DNA from: Desulfocucumis sp964643075
GTDB taxonomy: Bacteria; Bacillota; Desulfotomaculia; Desulfotomaculales; Desulfocucumaceae
Direction of reading: 5' to 3'
Length of the DNA: 64,000 nucleotides
Assembly: GCA_964643075.1 (NCBI GenBank)
Contig: CAZXQO010000005.1
Span: 62,001 to 126,000 of the forward strand
The first letter of the stretch is position 1. Each line of letters opens with the position of its first letter. A model generated the notes under the pieces. That model searched no databases. It had not been told where the DNA came from and was given only the letters and a program-made list of their open reading frames with translations. The position numbers and the translations under genes are program-made. Positions 42,017-50,592 of the stretch are shown piece after piece.

Positions 42017-43171
42017 ATGTCAGAACTAATGGTTTTCGATGAAGTAAGGGAAGCCATTGTTATGTCCGGCGGCGAAGAAATTGAAAAATGCATGCAGTGC
42101 GGAGTATGCGCCGGCTCATGTCCCTGGGGCAGAATGGAAGAAAAATCTGAATTTAACATCAGGGCCATGTTCCACATGGGCAGGCTGGGATATGACGGCT
42201 ACGAGTCGGATGACTACCTTTTCGCCTGCACCACCTGCAACCAGTGCGCCGTGAGATGCCCACGGGGCATTAAAATTCCCGATGTGGTACGTTCAATGCG
42301 CAGCGTTATAGCAGAAACAGGCGGTATACCCAAAAACCTAAAAGCGGTATTGGGCAGTATCAATAGCCAGGGCAACCCCTGGTCCCAGGAGCGCGGCGAG
42401 CGTACGGCTTGGCTGAAAGGTGTAGAGGTTCCTGAATATACCCCGGACAAAGAGTATTTGCTGTTTGTCTGCTGTACCAGCGCCTATGACGGCCGCAGCC
42501 AGAAAGTGGCCAGATCCGTAGTGGAACTCCTGCAGGCCGCGGGAGTAAGCTTCGGTATAATCGGGGTGGAGGAACAGTGCTGCGGTGAGTCGGTGCGGAA
42601 AATAGGCGCCGAGGAAGATTTCACCAGGCTGGCCGAGTATAACATTGGTCTGTACAACAAAAAAGGGGTCAAAAAAATAATCACCACATCGCCGCACTGT
42701 TATTACACCTTCAAAAACGAGTATCCGGAATTTGGCGGCGAATTTGAAGTATATCACTACACCCAGTTGCTGGATGAAATGATAGCCCAGGACAAACTTA
42801 AACTTTCCAAGCCGGTGGGCGGTAAAGTAATTTATCATGAGCCCTGCTATCTGGGAAGGCACAGCAAAACTTTTGATGCTCCCAGGAACTTGATGTCTTC
42901 TGTCCCTGAGCTACAATTAGTGGAATTTGAAGGCAATAAGGACAACAGCCTTTGCTGCAGCGGCGGCGGCGCCAGGATATGGATGGAAACCAAGGCCGGT
43001 CAGAGGTTTTCCGACGTTAAGATAAAAGAAGCGGCAGAGAAGGAAGCTCAGATTGTGGCCACAGCCTGTCCCTATTGCATTGTAATGCTGGAAGACAGCC
43101 TGAAAAACCTGAGTAAGGATGATGTTATGACAGTAAAGGATATAAGTGAGATTTTAAGGGAAAGTCTGTAG
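42017..43171 (+). CDS. HdrD/GlpC-like Fe-S oxidoreductase with two CCG domains
   Basis: 384 residues. Two N-terminal [4Fe-4S] sites: CMQCGVCAGSCPW (Cys25, 28, 31, 35) and CTTCNQCAVRCPRG (~72-84). Then two CCG domains: one around CCTSAYDG...EEQCCGE and one ending NSLCCSGGGARIWM, as in heterodisulfide reductase HdrD/HdrB. No membrane segments. Next to etfBA and an acyl-CoA dehydrogenase, it likely links ETF to a quinone or thiol carrier (inference). ATG 42017 behind AAGGAGG. Confidence 0.9.
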   Translation: MSELMVFDEVREAIVMSGGEEIEKCMQCGVCAGSCPWGRMEEKSEFNIRAMFHMGRLGYDGYESDDYLFACTTCNQCAVRCPRGIKIPDVVRSMRSVIAETGGIPKNLKAVLGSINSQGNPWSQERGERTAWLKGVEVPEYTPDKEYLLFVCCTSAYDGRSQKVARSVVELLQAAGVSFGIIGVEEQCCGESVRKIGAEEDFTRLAEYNIGLYNKKGVKKIITTSPHCYYTFKNEYPEFGGEFEVYHYTQLLDEMIAQDKLKLSKPVGGKVIYHEPCYLGRHSKTFDAPRNLMSSVPELQLVEFEGNKDNSLCCSGGGARIWMETKAGQRFSDVKIKEAAEKEAQIVATACPYCIVMLEDSLKNLSKDDVMTVKDISEILRESL

Positions 43172-43226
43172 TGCTGTAACCCGGCAAATGCGCAGGCGTT
43201 TGCCGGGAGAAAAGTTCTTACTGCAT

Positions 43227-44495
43227 TTAGCAACTTGTTCCGTTTAAACGGGCGCTAATTCTATTCGCCCATAGCTCGTCTATTTCCACGTCCAGTTCCA
43301 TGCCGTCACTGCGATGCTGGCGGCGCAGTATTTTACCGTTTCCGTGAAGTAGAGGGAGTAATGAAGATTTGTTATGGGGAATGAAAAAGGTTTTAATTAT
43401 TTTTTTGCCGGACAGGTGTTCGGCTATTTTTTGTAATAAACCGTCGATGTTGAAACCGGTTTTGGCTGCTATTAAAACCATCTCTTTTTCCGTGGGCTGG
43501 CCAAGAGGATAGTTGGCATCAATCTGATCGGCCTTGTTGTATACCATAATGCTAGGTTTAGCAATGGCATCCAGTGACGATAAAACCTTATCCACCGCCT
43601 TGACCTGAGCTTCCAGATTCGGGTGGCTGGCGTCGGCCACATGCAGTAGTAAATCTGCTTCTACCACCTCTTCCAGGGTAGCCCTGAAGGCAGCCACCAG
43701 GTGATGCGGGAGGTTGCTGATAAATCCTACGGTATCTGAAACCAGTACGGTCCGGTTGTCCGGCAGGACCACCTTACGGGTGGTGGGGTCCAGGGTGGCG
43801 AATAACTTATCCTCCACCAGCACCTCGGATCCGGTAAGGGTATTAAGCAGGGTGGATTTTCCCGCATTCGTATAACCCACCAGGGCTATCAGGGGAAAGG
43901 GGACTTTTTTTCTGCCGCTCCGCAGTAGGGCGCGGTGCTTTTTAATCTCATCGATTTCATGCCGGAGGTCGGATATTCTTTTTCTTATTCTTCTGCGGTC
44001 CGCCTCCAGCTTTGTTTCACCGGGACCTCTGGTGCCTATACCGCCACCCAGTCTGGACAACTGTATACCCATTCCGGTGAGGCGGGGCAGCATATAATTC
44101 AGCTGGGCCAGTTCCACCTGGAGCTTACCCTCCCGGGTCCGGGCCCTTTGGGCGAAAATATCCAGTATCAGCTGAGTCCGGTCAATAACTCTGGTATCAA
44201 GCGCTTCCCCCAGGTTTCTGGCCTGGGCAGGGGAAAGCTCCCGGTCACAAATGACCAGGTCCACTTCCAGGTCTGATAGTGCACCCTTTATTTCCTCGAT
44301 TTTGCCCTTGCCTAAAAAAGTTGCTGCGCCTGGCCGGTTTCTTTTCTGCAAGGACCAACCAGTTACCATGGCTCCCGCCGTTTCTACCAGACGCACCAAC
44401 TCTTGTATGGACTCATGCGCATCCAAATCATTCTTACCGGGGAGTTCCACTCCAATCAGGTAGGCCCTTTCAGGAACCGGGCTATTGTTTTCCAT
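43227..44495 (-). CDS. hflX: ribosome-associated GTPase HflX
   Basis: 422 residues. N-terminal HflX domain with GAATFLGKGKIEEIK and VIDRTQLILDIFAQRARTREGKLQ; a Gly-rich linker (GGGIGTRGPGETKLE); G-domain P-loop GYTNAGKST (~205), DTVGFI and NKAD. Splits stalled or stressed 70S ribosomes. Start at ATG 44495 (MENNSPVPERAYLIGVEL) rather than the ATG 15 bases earlier, because AAAAGG precedes it. Confidence 0.93.
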   Translation of the reverse strand: MENNSPVPERAYLIGVELPGKNDLDAHESIQELVRLVETAGAMVTGWSLQKRNRPGAATFLGKGKIEEIKGALSDLEVDLVICDRELSPAQARNLGEALDTRVIDRTQLILDIFAQRARTREGKLQVELAQLNYMLPRLTGMGIQLSRLGGGIGTRGPGETKLEADRRRIRKRISDLRHEIDEIKKHRALLRSGRKKVPFPLIALVGYTNAGKSTLLNTLTGSEVLVEDKLFATLDPTTRKVVLPDNRTVLVSDTVGFISNLPHHLVAAFRATLEEVVEADLLLHVADASHPNLEAQVKAVDKVLSSLDAIAKPSIMVYNKADQIDANYPLGQPTEKEMVLIAAKTGFNIDGLLQKIAEHLSGKKIIKTFFIPHNKSSLLPLLHGNGKILRRQHRSDGMELDVEIDELWANRISARLNGTSC

Positions 44496-44747
44496 ACAAC
44501 ACCTTTTCATATAATTTTATGTATATCATTATAGCTTTTTCAGCTAATAAATAATATCAATATGTTTACGGGCAAAAATTTTATAGCTGTTCTAAAGCGT
44601 ATGTGGTACTTTTAATGCCATAGGAGGATTTTCCACCTTTCTGTTAAATTTTATCAATATGTCCTTATGTTTTTTACACTAGCGGGCATGATTTTTCTGG
44701 AACTATAAAAATCTCTGATTACCCGATATGGAAGGATACTATTTTAA

Positions 44748-45884
44748 ATGGGTGAGCTTATCACCAGAGGAAAATTTATTATTATAATCATAGTACTCAT
44801 GTGTTTATTGGCTTCCCGTTTTTTTCCGGACAGCACCCTGGCGGGATTTAATGCCAGAGTCAGGGAGTATGTATACTCCGGAGAGAAAGGCACTGAGGCT
44901 TCAGAAATACCGCCAATTGATGCAGCAGTTGAAAAAAAGCCGGTACTGATAAACCTTGCCGGGGACGTGCTGCTGGCCTCAGGGGTAGGAAAAATAATGG
45001 CTCAAAAGGGAGTGGACTATCCCTGGGAGAATGTGTCCGGTCTTTTAAGTGCAGGGGATATAACGGCTGCGAATCTGGAATGCTGCATTAGTACGGGAGG
45101 ACTTCCGGAGCCGGAAAAGAAATATACCTTCAGGGCACCGCCTGCTGTTCTGGATGGCGCGAGAAGGGCCGGGGTGGACGTTTTTACTCTTGCTAATAAC
45201 CATGTCCTGGATTTCGGTTATCCGGCCATGGCAGATACGCTGGCCAATCTACAGCGCATGGGCATACTGTTTACCGGAGCAGGCCTGAACCTTGAACAGG
45301 CCCTGACTCCGGTAATAGTTGACAAAAGAGGTTTGAAAGTGGGCTTTTTGGCCTTGACCAGGGTATTTCCGCACGGTTCATGGGTGGCTGGCCCTGAAAA
45401 ATGGGGTGTAGCCAGTGGTTATGACCAGCGCGTAGTTAAGGAGACAGTGAAATCCCTGGCTGAAAATTCGGATTTTGTGGTGGTTAGTGTACATTGGGGG
45501 AAGGAATTGGCTGATTATCCCAGTCGGGATCAAATAATTTTTGGCCACATACTGGTGGATGCCGGGGCGGATGTTGTCATCGGACATCATCCGCATGTTA
45601 TACAAGGTATAGAATTTTATAATAATAAAGTTATCGCGTATAGCACAGGCAATTTTATTTTCACCTCGTCTTCCTTTAAATCCAGGGAAGGGATTATATT
45701 CCAGGTGGAAGCTGAAAACGGGCGGATCGCCCGGGCCAGGGCTATACCTACCGGTATTTTCAATGCTCAGCCCAGAGTTTTGTCCGGAACGGACAGACAG
45801 AGGGTGCTGAAAAGGCTCAATACTCTTTCCAAGGGCATGAACACGGAAATTGACGGAGAAGGTTTTTTGACGCCTCAGACGTAG
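44748..45884 (+). CDS. CapA-family (poly-gamma-glutamate synthesis-type) metallophosphatase-like protein
   Basis: 378 residues with an N-terminal membrane anchor (~9-28, FIIIIIVLMCLLASRFF). The PGA_cap domain follows: LINLAGDVLLASG, AANLECCIS, FTLANNHVLDFG and VVSVHWGKE...IIGHHPHVIQG-type motifs (here VVIGHHPHVIQG), which carry the metal-binding Asp, Asn and His residues. Acts outside the membrane; the substrate of these proteins outside capsule loci is unknown. A ribosome site GGAAGGA lies 12 bases before ATG 44748. Confidence 0.88.
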   Translation: MGELITRGKFIIIIIVLMCLLASRFFPDSTLAGFNARVREYVYSGEKGTEASEIPPIDAAVEKKPVLINLAGDVLLASGVGKIMAQKGVDYPWENVSGLLSAGDITAANLECCISTGGLPEPEKKYTFRAPPAVLDGARRAGVDVFTLANNHVLDFGYPAMADTLANLQRMGILFTGAGLNLEQALTPVIVDKRGLKVGFLALTRVFPHGSWVAGPEKWGVASGYDQRVVKETVKSLAENSDFVVVSVHWGKELADYPSRDQIIFGHILVDAGADVVIGHHPHVIQGIEFYNNKVIAYSTGNFIFTSSSFKSREGIIFQVEAENGRIARARAIPTGIFNAQPRVLSGTDRQRVLKRLNTLSKGMNTEIDGEGFLTPQT

Positions 45885-45984
45885 GCAGAACAAAGATAAC
45901 TGACAGAGGCGCGAGTCGTCTGGGTCAAGCTAATCGGAGTTTTTCTTTTTCAGGGTTATTTTTTTAAAGTTAAGGAGGTTTGTA

Positions 45985-46386
45985 GTGCTGTATACAGTGG
46001 TTACTGCAGCAATAATGGTGGAGAACGGCAGGGTGCTGCTGGCCCAGAGAAAGAAAGACGCGCAGCTGGCCTTGAAATGGGAGTTTCCAGGTGGAAAAAT
46101 AGAACCCGGGGAGACTCCGGAAGACTGCCTGGCCAGAGAGCTTAAAGAAGAGTTGAATATGGATGTAGCCGTATTGGATATTTTTATGGCGGTAGCCCAC
46201 AGCTACGGCACCAGGAATATTCTGCTGCTGGCTTATTTCTGCCGGAGGTTGGGAGGTGTTCCGATGCTCAGGCAGTGTAATGATTTTTCCTGGGTAGAAA
46301 TAGCAGATATTATGAAATACGACCTGGCGGAAGCTGACTTGCCCATAGCTATAAAATTACAGGGGGAGAGAAAAAGTCATGCGTAA
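45985..46386 (+). CDS. mutT: MutT-type 8-oxo-dGTP diphosphatase (Nudix)
   Basis: 133 residues. The Nudix box GGKIEPGETPEDCLARELKEEL is complete at ~34-55. The N-terminal TAAIMVENGRVLLAQRKKD and the WEFPGGKIE are typical of MutT. Start is GTG 45985 with AAGGAGG ten bases upstream. The end overlaps the next gene by eight bases. Confidence 0.9.
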   Translation: MLYTVVTAAIMVENGRVLLAQRKKDAQLALKWEFPGGKIEPGETPEDCLARELKEELNMDVAVLDIFMAVAHSYGTRNILLLAYFCRRLGGVPMLRQCNDFSWVEIADIMKYDLAEADLPIAIKLQGERKSHA

Positions 46387-46693
46387 AGAAAGGCCTTCCT
46401 TTGAAAAGTTCAAGGAATATTTTTTTGAGGTTTTAAAAGAAGAGATCCCAGAACACGAGATTGCCGGTAATACCAATTGGGGGGGACTGGAAAATGAAGA
46501 AACAAGGAAAAAGATTTTACATTCCCTGAAGGCCGGTCTGGAGGGAGAATACAATGTTGAGCTGGTTATAACCACGGATTTATACAACGCGGACTGTTCT
46601 CTGGAGGGTTTGGCATCCAGATTGCACCATGTGTTTTCCACGGTTTATCTCATGGAAAGGATAAATGACAAAATAAGGGCCAGGCAGCACTGA
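46379..46693 (+). CDS. hypothetical protein, 104 aa, coupled to mutT
   Basis: Soluble alpha-rich protein overlapping mutT by eight bases, start ATG 46379 with GGGGGAGAG inside mutT. Features: MRKERPSFEKFKEYFFEVLK, NTNWGGLENEETRKK, and a C-terminal helix VFSTVYLMERINDKIRARQH. No family recognised. Coupling suggests a related housekeeping role, but nothing specific can be said. Confidence 0.65.
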   Translation: MRKERPSFEKFKEYFFEVLKEEIPEHEIAGNTNWGGLENEETRKKILHSLKAGLEGEYNVELVITTDLYNADCSLEGLASRLHHVFSTVYLMERINDKIRARQH

Positions 46694-46711
46694 AATTCCA
46701 TGTTTTACAGC

Positions 46712-46740
46712 TTGGTTAGGAATCGGCAGCACTGTATAAT
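46712..46740 (+). promoter_or_regulatory. sigma-A promoter ahead of the c-di-AMP riboswitch
   Basis: TTGGTT (46712-46717), 17-base spacer, TATAAT (46735-46740). Transcription would start about 46747, just before the riboswitch. Confidence 0.65.
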
Positions 46741-46757
46741 TATAGTTGGACAACCAT

Positions 46758-46904
46758 AAATCCGGCCGAATCCCTGACGATGTACAGGGTACGGGGGAAA
46801 AATTTAAGCGGGGTGAATCTGCTGCCTTTCCAAGTGAGGTGAATTCGTCAAGGCACGGTAGGGTGTCTCCCATCCGAACCCATCAACTAACTTCGGAGGC
46901 CATA
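46758..46904 (+). ncRNA. ydaO/yuaA-type c-di-AMP riboswitch
   Basis: The leader holds the conserved islands of the ydaO-yuaA class in order: CCGGCCGAATCC, ACAGGGTACGGGGGAA, GGGGTGAATC, the GGTGTCTCCCATCCGAACCC block, ATCAACTAAC and the closing TTCGGAGGCC. This class binds two c-di-AMP molecules and usually switches genes off when c-di-AMP is high, commonly wall hydrolases and K+ or osmolyte transporters. Here it precedes a LysM/SleB-type hydrolase. No terminator hairpin with T-run is visible, while GGGAGG of the next gene lies directly after the aptamer, so translational control is possible. Confidence 0.9.
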
Positions 46905-46920
46905 CGGGAGGACTGACAAC

Positions 46921-47688
46921 TTGAGTTTGACAAAAAAGATGCCTTTCTTGTTGTTGCTGGCGTTTCTTGTTTTACTTCCGGGAGTTGCCCATGCTGCCAC
47001 GCACGTGGTTTCCCCGGGCGAGTCGTTATACAAAATCGGTTTGCAATACGGTGTTTCTGCCCAGCGGATAAAATCCTTAAACGGCCTGAAAAGTGACAGC
47101 ATATATCCCGGTCAAAAACTATATATTGAAGATAAATCTAAATACACGGTAGTACCCGGAGACAGCCTGTACATAGTTGCCAGGAAGTTCGGTCTTAGTA
47201 CCCAAAAATTAATGAGTGATAATGGCCTGGGTAATTCGGTTATTTATCCCGGTCAGACTCTGGTAATTGTTGGTGGCGACAGTCAACCAGACCCTGCGGT
47301 CAGCAGGGGTGGCAATGGTGGCATATCAAGAAATGATTTTGACCTTCTGTGCAGAATTATCTCTGCCGAGTCAGATTCAGAATCCTACGAAACCAAGGTG
47401 GCAGTGGGAGCTGTTGTTCTGAACAGGACCAGGAGCGGACTGTTCCCGGATACTATTCCCGGTGTGGTGTACCAGGTTGATAACGGCAGGTACCAGTTTG
47501 AGCCTGTATTAAACGGGTGGATTAATCAACCCGCATCGGAATCGGCCCAAAAGGCTGCCCAGGACGCGATGAATGGATGGGATCCCACCAATGGGGCGTT
47601 ATATTTTTTTGAATCCTGGGTGCCCAATAAATTTCTCCAGACCAGGCCCGTTAGCCGGGTAATGGATAGCTTTACATTTTCCTATTAA
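46921..47688 (+). CDS. LysM cell wall hydrolase, SleB/Hydrolase_2 type
   Basis: 255 residues, TTG start at 46921 behind GGGAGG. Signal peptide ~1-26 (FLLLLAFLVLLPGVAHA). Two LysM domains (~27-72 and ~76-120; HVVSPGESLYKIGLQYGVS and YTVVPGDSLYIVARKFGLS) bind peptidoglycan. The C-terminal catalytic domain (~140-255) has LLCRIISAESDSESYETKVA with the catalytic Glu, and AVVLNRTRSGLFP, as in SleB lytic transglycosylases of spore germination. Under c-di-AMP riboswitch control, linking wall turnover to turgor or germination state. Confidence 0.9.
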   Translation: MSLTKKMPFLLLLAFLVLLPGVAHAATHVVSPGESLYKIGLQYGVSAQRIKSLNGLKSDSIYPGQKLYIEDKSKYTVVPGDSLYIVARKFGLSTQKLMSDNGLGNSVIYPGQTLVIVGGDSQPDPAVSRGGNGGISRNDFDLLCRIISAESDSESYETKVAVGAVVLNRTRSGLFPDTIPGVVYQVDNGRYQFEPVLNGWINQPASESAQKAAQDAMNGWDPTNGALYFFESWVPNKFLQTRPVSRVMDSFTFSY

Positions 47689-47705
47689 TTAACTGGGATA
47701 TTTAG

Positions 47706-47745
47706 AAAGGGTCAACCCCTTTTCGCATCGGGGTTGACCCTTTTT
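47706..47745. terminator. terminator after the SleB-like gene
   Basis: AAAGGGTCAACCCC (47706-47719) pairs with GGGGTTGACCCTTT (47730-47743), followed by a T-run. It overlaps the stop codon of the 31-aa gene on the - strand and can serve both directions. Confidence 0.9.
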
Positions 47746-47839
47746 ATCTTTTCCTGGCTGATAAAAACCCTGCCCAAAAAGCCATAATACCCGCAACTAT
47801 CAGAAAAGCAATGAAATAATAAGTTTTAGTGGTTATCAT
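47744..47839 (-). CDS. 31-aa single-span membrane peptide
   Basis: Start ATG 47839 overlaps the last codons and stop of the upstream 91-aa gene, with AGGAG eight bases before it. Peptide: MITTKTYYFIAFLIV then AGIMAFWAGFLSARKR, one transmembrane helix with a positive C-terminal end (cytoplasmic by the positive-inside rule). The coupled arrangement and ribosome site support translation. Function unknown. Confidence 0.6.
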   Translation of the reverse strand: MITTKTYYFIAFLIVAGIMAFWAGFLSARKR

Positions 47840-48101
47840 AGGCATTCTCCTGAGGATGTTCTTCTGTGCTACTGTTAATCATTTCCGATACCAGCCTTAG
47901 CGTGGCCACTGTGTTGGCCGTGAGCACCTCATAGAGCAACAGGGGTAACACGTCCTGGAAGTTGGCGCTGATTTCACCTGAGGCAACTCTCTTCTGAATG
48001 GCGTCCCCGGCCTTATTCAGGGAGATATTGACTAGTGCCAGGATTTCATCCTGTCTTTCCCGGACAAAAGAGTCTACATCTATTATTTTCAATATATTCA
48101 C
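47826..48101 (-). CDS. hypothetical helical protein, 91 aa
   Basis: Soluble, predicted all-alpha (DVDSFVRERQDEILALVNIS, VLPLLLYEVLTANTVATLRL). Start ATG 48101 with GGGAAG upstream. Its 3' end overlaps the start of the 31-aa membrane peptide, so the two form a small operon. No family recognised. Confidence 0.6.
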   Translation of the reverse strand: MNILKIIDVDSFVRERQDEILALVNISLNKAGDAIQKRVASGEISANFQDVLPLLLYEVLTANTVATLRLVSEMINSSTEEHPQENAYDNH

Positions 48102-48120
48102 TTCCCATCAGGTAAAGTAT

Positions 48121-48223
48121 TTTGTCAGTAGTCAGTAGTCAGTAGTCAGAATAAGAGAACGGTTTATCATTTAAAATATTCTAAATTCTGACTCCTGACT
48201 TCTGAATACTTGAATAGTAATTC
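48121..48223 (+). repeat. dispersed repeat family B, copy 2
   Basis: Starts with three to four direct repeats of GTCAGTA, then GTCAGAATAAGAGAACGGTTTATC, an AT-rich middle, and ends with CTGACTCCTGACTTCTGAATACTTGAATAG. Shares the AGAGAACGGTTTAT core and both ends with copies at 50292 and 50506. Lies between the 91-aa gene and the GH15 gene. Confidence 0.75.
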
Positions 48224-48262
48224 CATATTGTTCTGCTAATAACCTGCTTAAATCAAGAGAAG

Positions 48263-50248
48263 TTAGGAGATTGTCTCTTTGGTAAAGCCTTTAAGTTTTC
48301 CCCTTGCCGCCAGGCAGGCTAGCACGTACATGGCGTGGGACCAGTTAAGCGGCAGTACCCAAGCTGGCCCGCCCGAATGTTTATCTACCTGCTCGGGCAA
48401 CAGTCCGCTAGCGGCGCTGTTTTGTTCTGCCCACCTGATAAGGTTTTCCGCCTCTGCTTTTTCTCCTTTTAAGGACATGTATATGGAAAGCCACAGTGTG
48501 CTTAAAACCCAGGGGTTGCCCCCGGCGTATGAGTCATTCTCGTAGCGGTGTATACCACCTGCCTGGTAGTTGCCTAGTTTATCTCTTATTGCAGTTACTG
48601 TGGCGGACATCATGGGGTCGTCTGCAGAAAGCACCCCGAACGGAAAGCACAAACCCAGCAGGGAACTGTCTATCCGGCTGTCTATGGGCACTGTATAGCA
48701 TAGTCCGGGGGTGCCCGGAAGTTCAATTTTTCTGGCTTGCAGGCCCCGCTCCCGGGCATAATTGTATTCTTCCAGACAAACTTTTTTATTGATGGCTCTG
48801 GTAAAGGTTGCCTGCCCGGCGGACCATTGGAATTCGATGATACCCTTTCTAATTTTAGCAGCCGTATCTTCCCAGAGTTTTGCCAGATTAATTTCTCCTT
48901 TTATTCGTGCCAGGCCGGCAGCTCCGGTTAGACCGCCCCACACGGCTGCAGCAGCATAGGTATTCTGGCTGAATTCATCCTCCCACAAATCCATGCCGGG
49001 CAGTGGGAGGTTGTTATCGGGTAAAATGCTTTCCACTAGATATTGTGCTCCGGCCATGGCGGACGGCCATATTTCTTCGAAAAAAGATTTGTCCCCGGAG
49101 AGCAGGTAATGATGCCGGTAACCCCACAGCACCGCGCCAGTCTGGTCAATCTGCTGACCCCAGGTGGGCGCCCAGTCCCCATTTAAAAAATATCTTTGCT
49201 GCCAACTGCCGTCAGAGTTTTGCACCCGCGCGGCGAAACGGTAAAACTGAGACGACTCATGGTGAAATTCCGCCTCGTCCAGTGCCAACGCCACGAACAT
49301 ACCGTCTCTTGGCCAGCAGTAACCGTAACCTCCGGAGGCCATATAGTGTGAATCAAATTCCGGAGCGGCCACCGAACCGCCGTCTTCGCTGTCCGACATG
49401 AGTTTAATGGCCAGAAGCGATCTTTTGTACAATAGGAAATCCTGCATTGCGGGGTCCAAAGCTGATGAGTCAGCCAGCCAGCCGGACCAGTAACTGGCGT
49501 TTTCTTCAATAAGTTTATTGGAATCTGTCTCAACGGCTTCGGTTAAAGTGGAAATCAGGGTGCGGGCATCGCCGGCAGCAGCCAGATAAAGGTCGATTTT
49601 TCTGGCTGAACCCGCGTCAATGGGATCTATGTTCCAGGCTATAGCGCCGGCACTGCTTTTGATATTGTCCATACCTCCCCAGAATTCACCTCTGGATGCG
49701 GCTTCAAAGGGGTCCGAGGGGGTATTTCTTCTCCCACAGTGAAATCCGGCCGGTTTTTTCCCGGCTGCCATGAGGCCCAGGTAGATATCGCGCCTGAATT
49801 GCACCAGGGCGCTGGCTTCGGTATCTATATACATACCATCCTGAATGTCGGATTCATTAATTTCAAAGGAAAAATAAAGCACCAGCTTAAAATTTCTGGG
49901 ATGGTCTAAAAGGTTTGTTATATTATATGATCTCAGGAGTATATCGCGATCAGGCAGAATCATATCGGTCTGTTCAGCCTTAATTCCGCTCTCCTGTCGT
50001 GTCAGTTCCGTCACAAGAGCGTTGGTCTCCTGTATGTAGTACTGGTGGTGCTGCCAGGAGTCGCCTTCCAGCCAGAGGGTGCGATTGGTAGGTTCCTGGA
50101 TACCCACCATAAAAATGCCCATATGCTGTCCCCAGTCGATTTTTGGCCAGAAGAGTCTGTGCAATGCACCATCGGATCGGATGGTGGCCAGCATTCTACA
50201 GTTGCCCGTTATACCTCCGGGCAGAGTGGGTTGTCTGAAGCTCTCCAT
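48263..50248 (-). CDS. GH15 glucoamylase-like glycoside hydrolase
   Basis: 661 residues: N-terminal beta-sandwich (~1-260) and C-terminal (alpha/alpha)6 barrel (~290-650). YGYCWPRDGMFVALALDEAEF, LWEDEFSQNTYAAAAVWGGL (general acid Glu in WEDE) and SGLLPEQVD (general base Glu) mark bacterial GH15. No signal peptide, so it is cytoplasmic and probably degrades internal glycogen or trehalose-like glucans, the product of glgA. ATG 50248 with AAAGGAG upstream. Confidence 0.9.
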   Translation of the reverse strand: MESFRQPTLPGGITGNCRMLATIRSDGALHRLFWPKIDWGQHMGIFMVGIQEPTNRTLWLEGDSWQHHQYYIQETNALVTELTRQESGIKAEQTDMILPDRDILLRSYNITNLLDHPRNFKLVLYFSFEINESDIQDGMYIDTEASALVQFRRDIYLGLMAAGKKPAGFHCGRRNTPSDPFEAASRGEFWGGMDNIKSSAGAIAWNIDPIDAGSARKIDLYLAAAGDARTLISTLTEAVETDSNKLIEENASYWSGWLADSSALDPAMQDFLLYKRSLLAIKLMSDSEDGGSVAAPEFDSHYMASGGYGYCWPRDGMFVALALDEAEFHHESSQFYRFAARVQNSDGSWQQRYFLNGDWAPTWGQQIDQTGAVLWGYRHHYLLSGDKSFFEEIWPSAMAGAQYLVESILPDNNLPLPGMDLWEDEFSQNTYAAAAVWGGLTGAAGLARIKGEINLAKLWEDTAAKIRKGIIEFQWSAGQATFTRAINKKVCLEEYNYARERGLQARKIELPGTPGLCYTVPIDSRIDSSLLGLCFPFGVLSADDPMMSATVTAIRDKLGNYQAGGIHRYENDSYAGGNPWVLSTLWLSIYMSLKGEKAEAENLIRWAEQNSAASGLLPEQVDKHSGGPAWVLPLNWSHAMYVLACLAARGKLKGFTKETIS

Positions 50249-50291
50249 AAGACACTCCTTTCTGTGAAAAATTATACTGAACAGCTATAAG

Positions 50292-50412
50292 TAACTACTC
50301 AGGAGACAGGAGTCAGGAGACAGGAGTCAGAATGAGAGAACCGGCGAAAATATTTGAAGATTCGGTGACGTTTCGGAAATAAAACTTCTCTTCTGAATAC
50401 CTGAATAGTATC
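50292..50412 (+). repeat. dispersed repeat family B, copy 3
   Basis: Begins AACTACTCAGGAGACAGGAG with two GGAGACAGGAGTCA iterations, then AGTCAGAATGAGAGAACCGG, a 50-base middle, and CTTCTGAATACCTGAATAGT. Sits upstream of the GH15 gene, in the 344-base gap (50249-50592) that otherwise holds copy 4 and the hydrogenase terminator. Confidence 0.7.
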
Positions 50413-50463
50413 CATTATACAACGTATAGGCTTGTTTTGTTAAATTATACTATAAAAATGGTT

Positions 50464-50492
50464 TAAAATAAAAACAGGCTTATGCAGCCTGT
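50464..50492 (-). terminator. terminator of the hydrogenase gene
   Basis: On the - strand, ACAGGCT-GCATA-AGCCTGT is followed by TTTTATTTT. It lies downstream of the hydrogenase, after repeat copy 4. Confidence 0.7.
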
Positions 50493-50505
50493 GTCTTTAA
50501 TTAAT

Positions 50506-50590
50506 GGTAACTACTCAGGAGTCAGGAGTCAGCATGAGAGAACGGTTTATTGTCTTAAAATATTCAGACTACTGAATTCTGAATACTAAT
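50506..50590 (+). repeat. dispersed repeat family B, copy 4
   Basis: TAACTACTCAGGAGTCAGGA, then GTCAGCATGAGAGAACGGTTTATTG, AAAATATTC, and ACTGAATTCTGAATACTAAT. It is adjacent to the 3' end of the hydrogenase gene and 100 bases from copy 3, so the two may be a tandem pair. Confidence 0.75.
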
Positions 50591-50592
50591 AA

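Noticed and set aside
48121..50590. CRISPR array from the short repeated words
   Set aside because: Repeats are heptamer iterations inside dispersed elements, with no regular repeat-spacer pattern and no cas genes.
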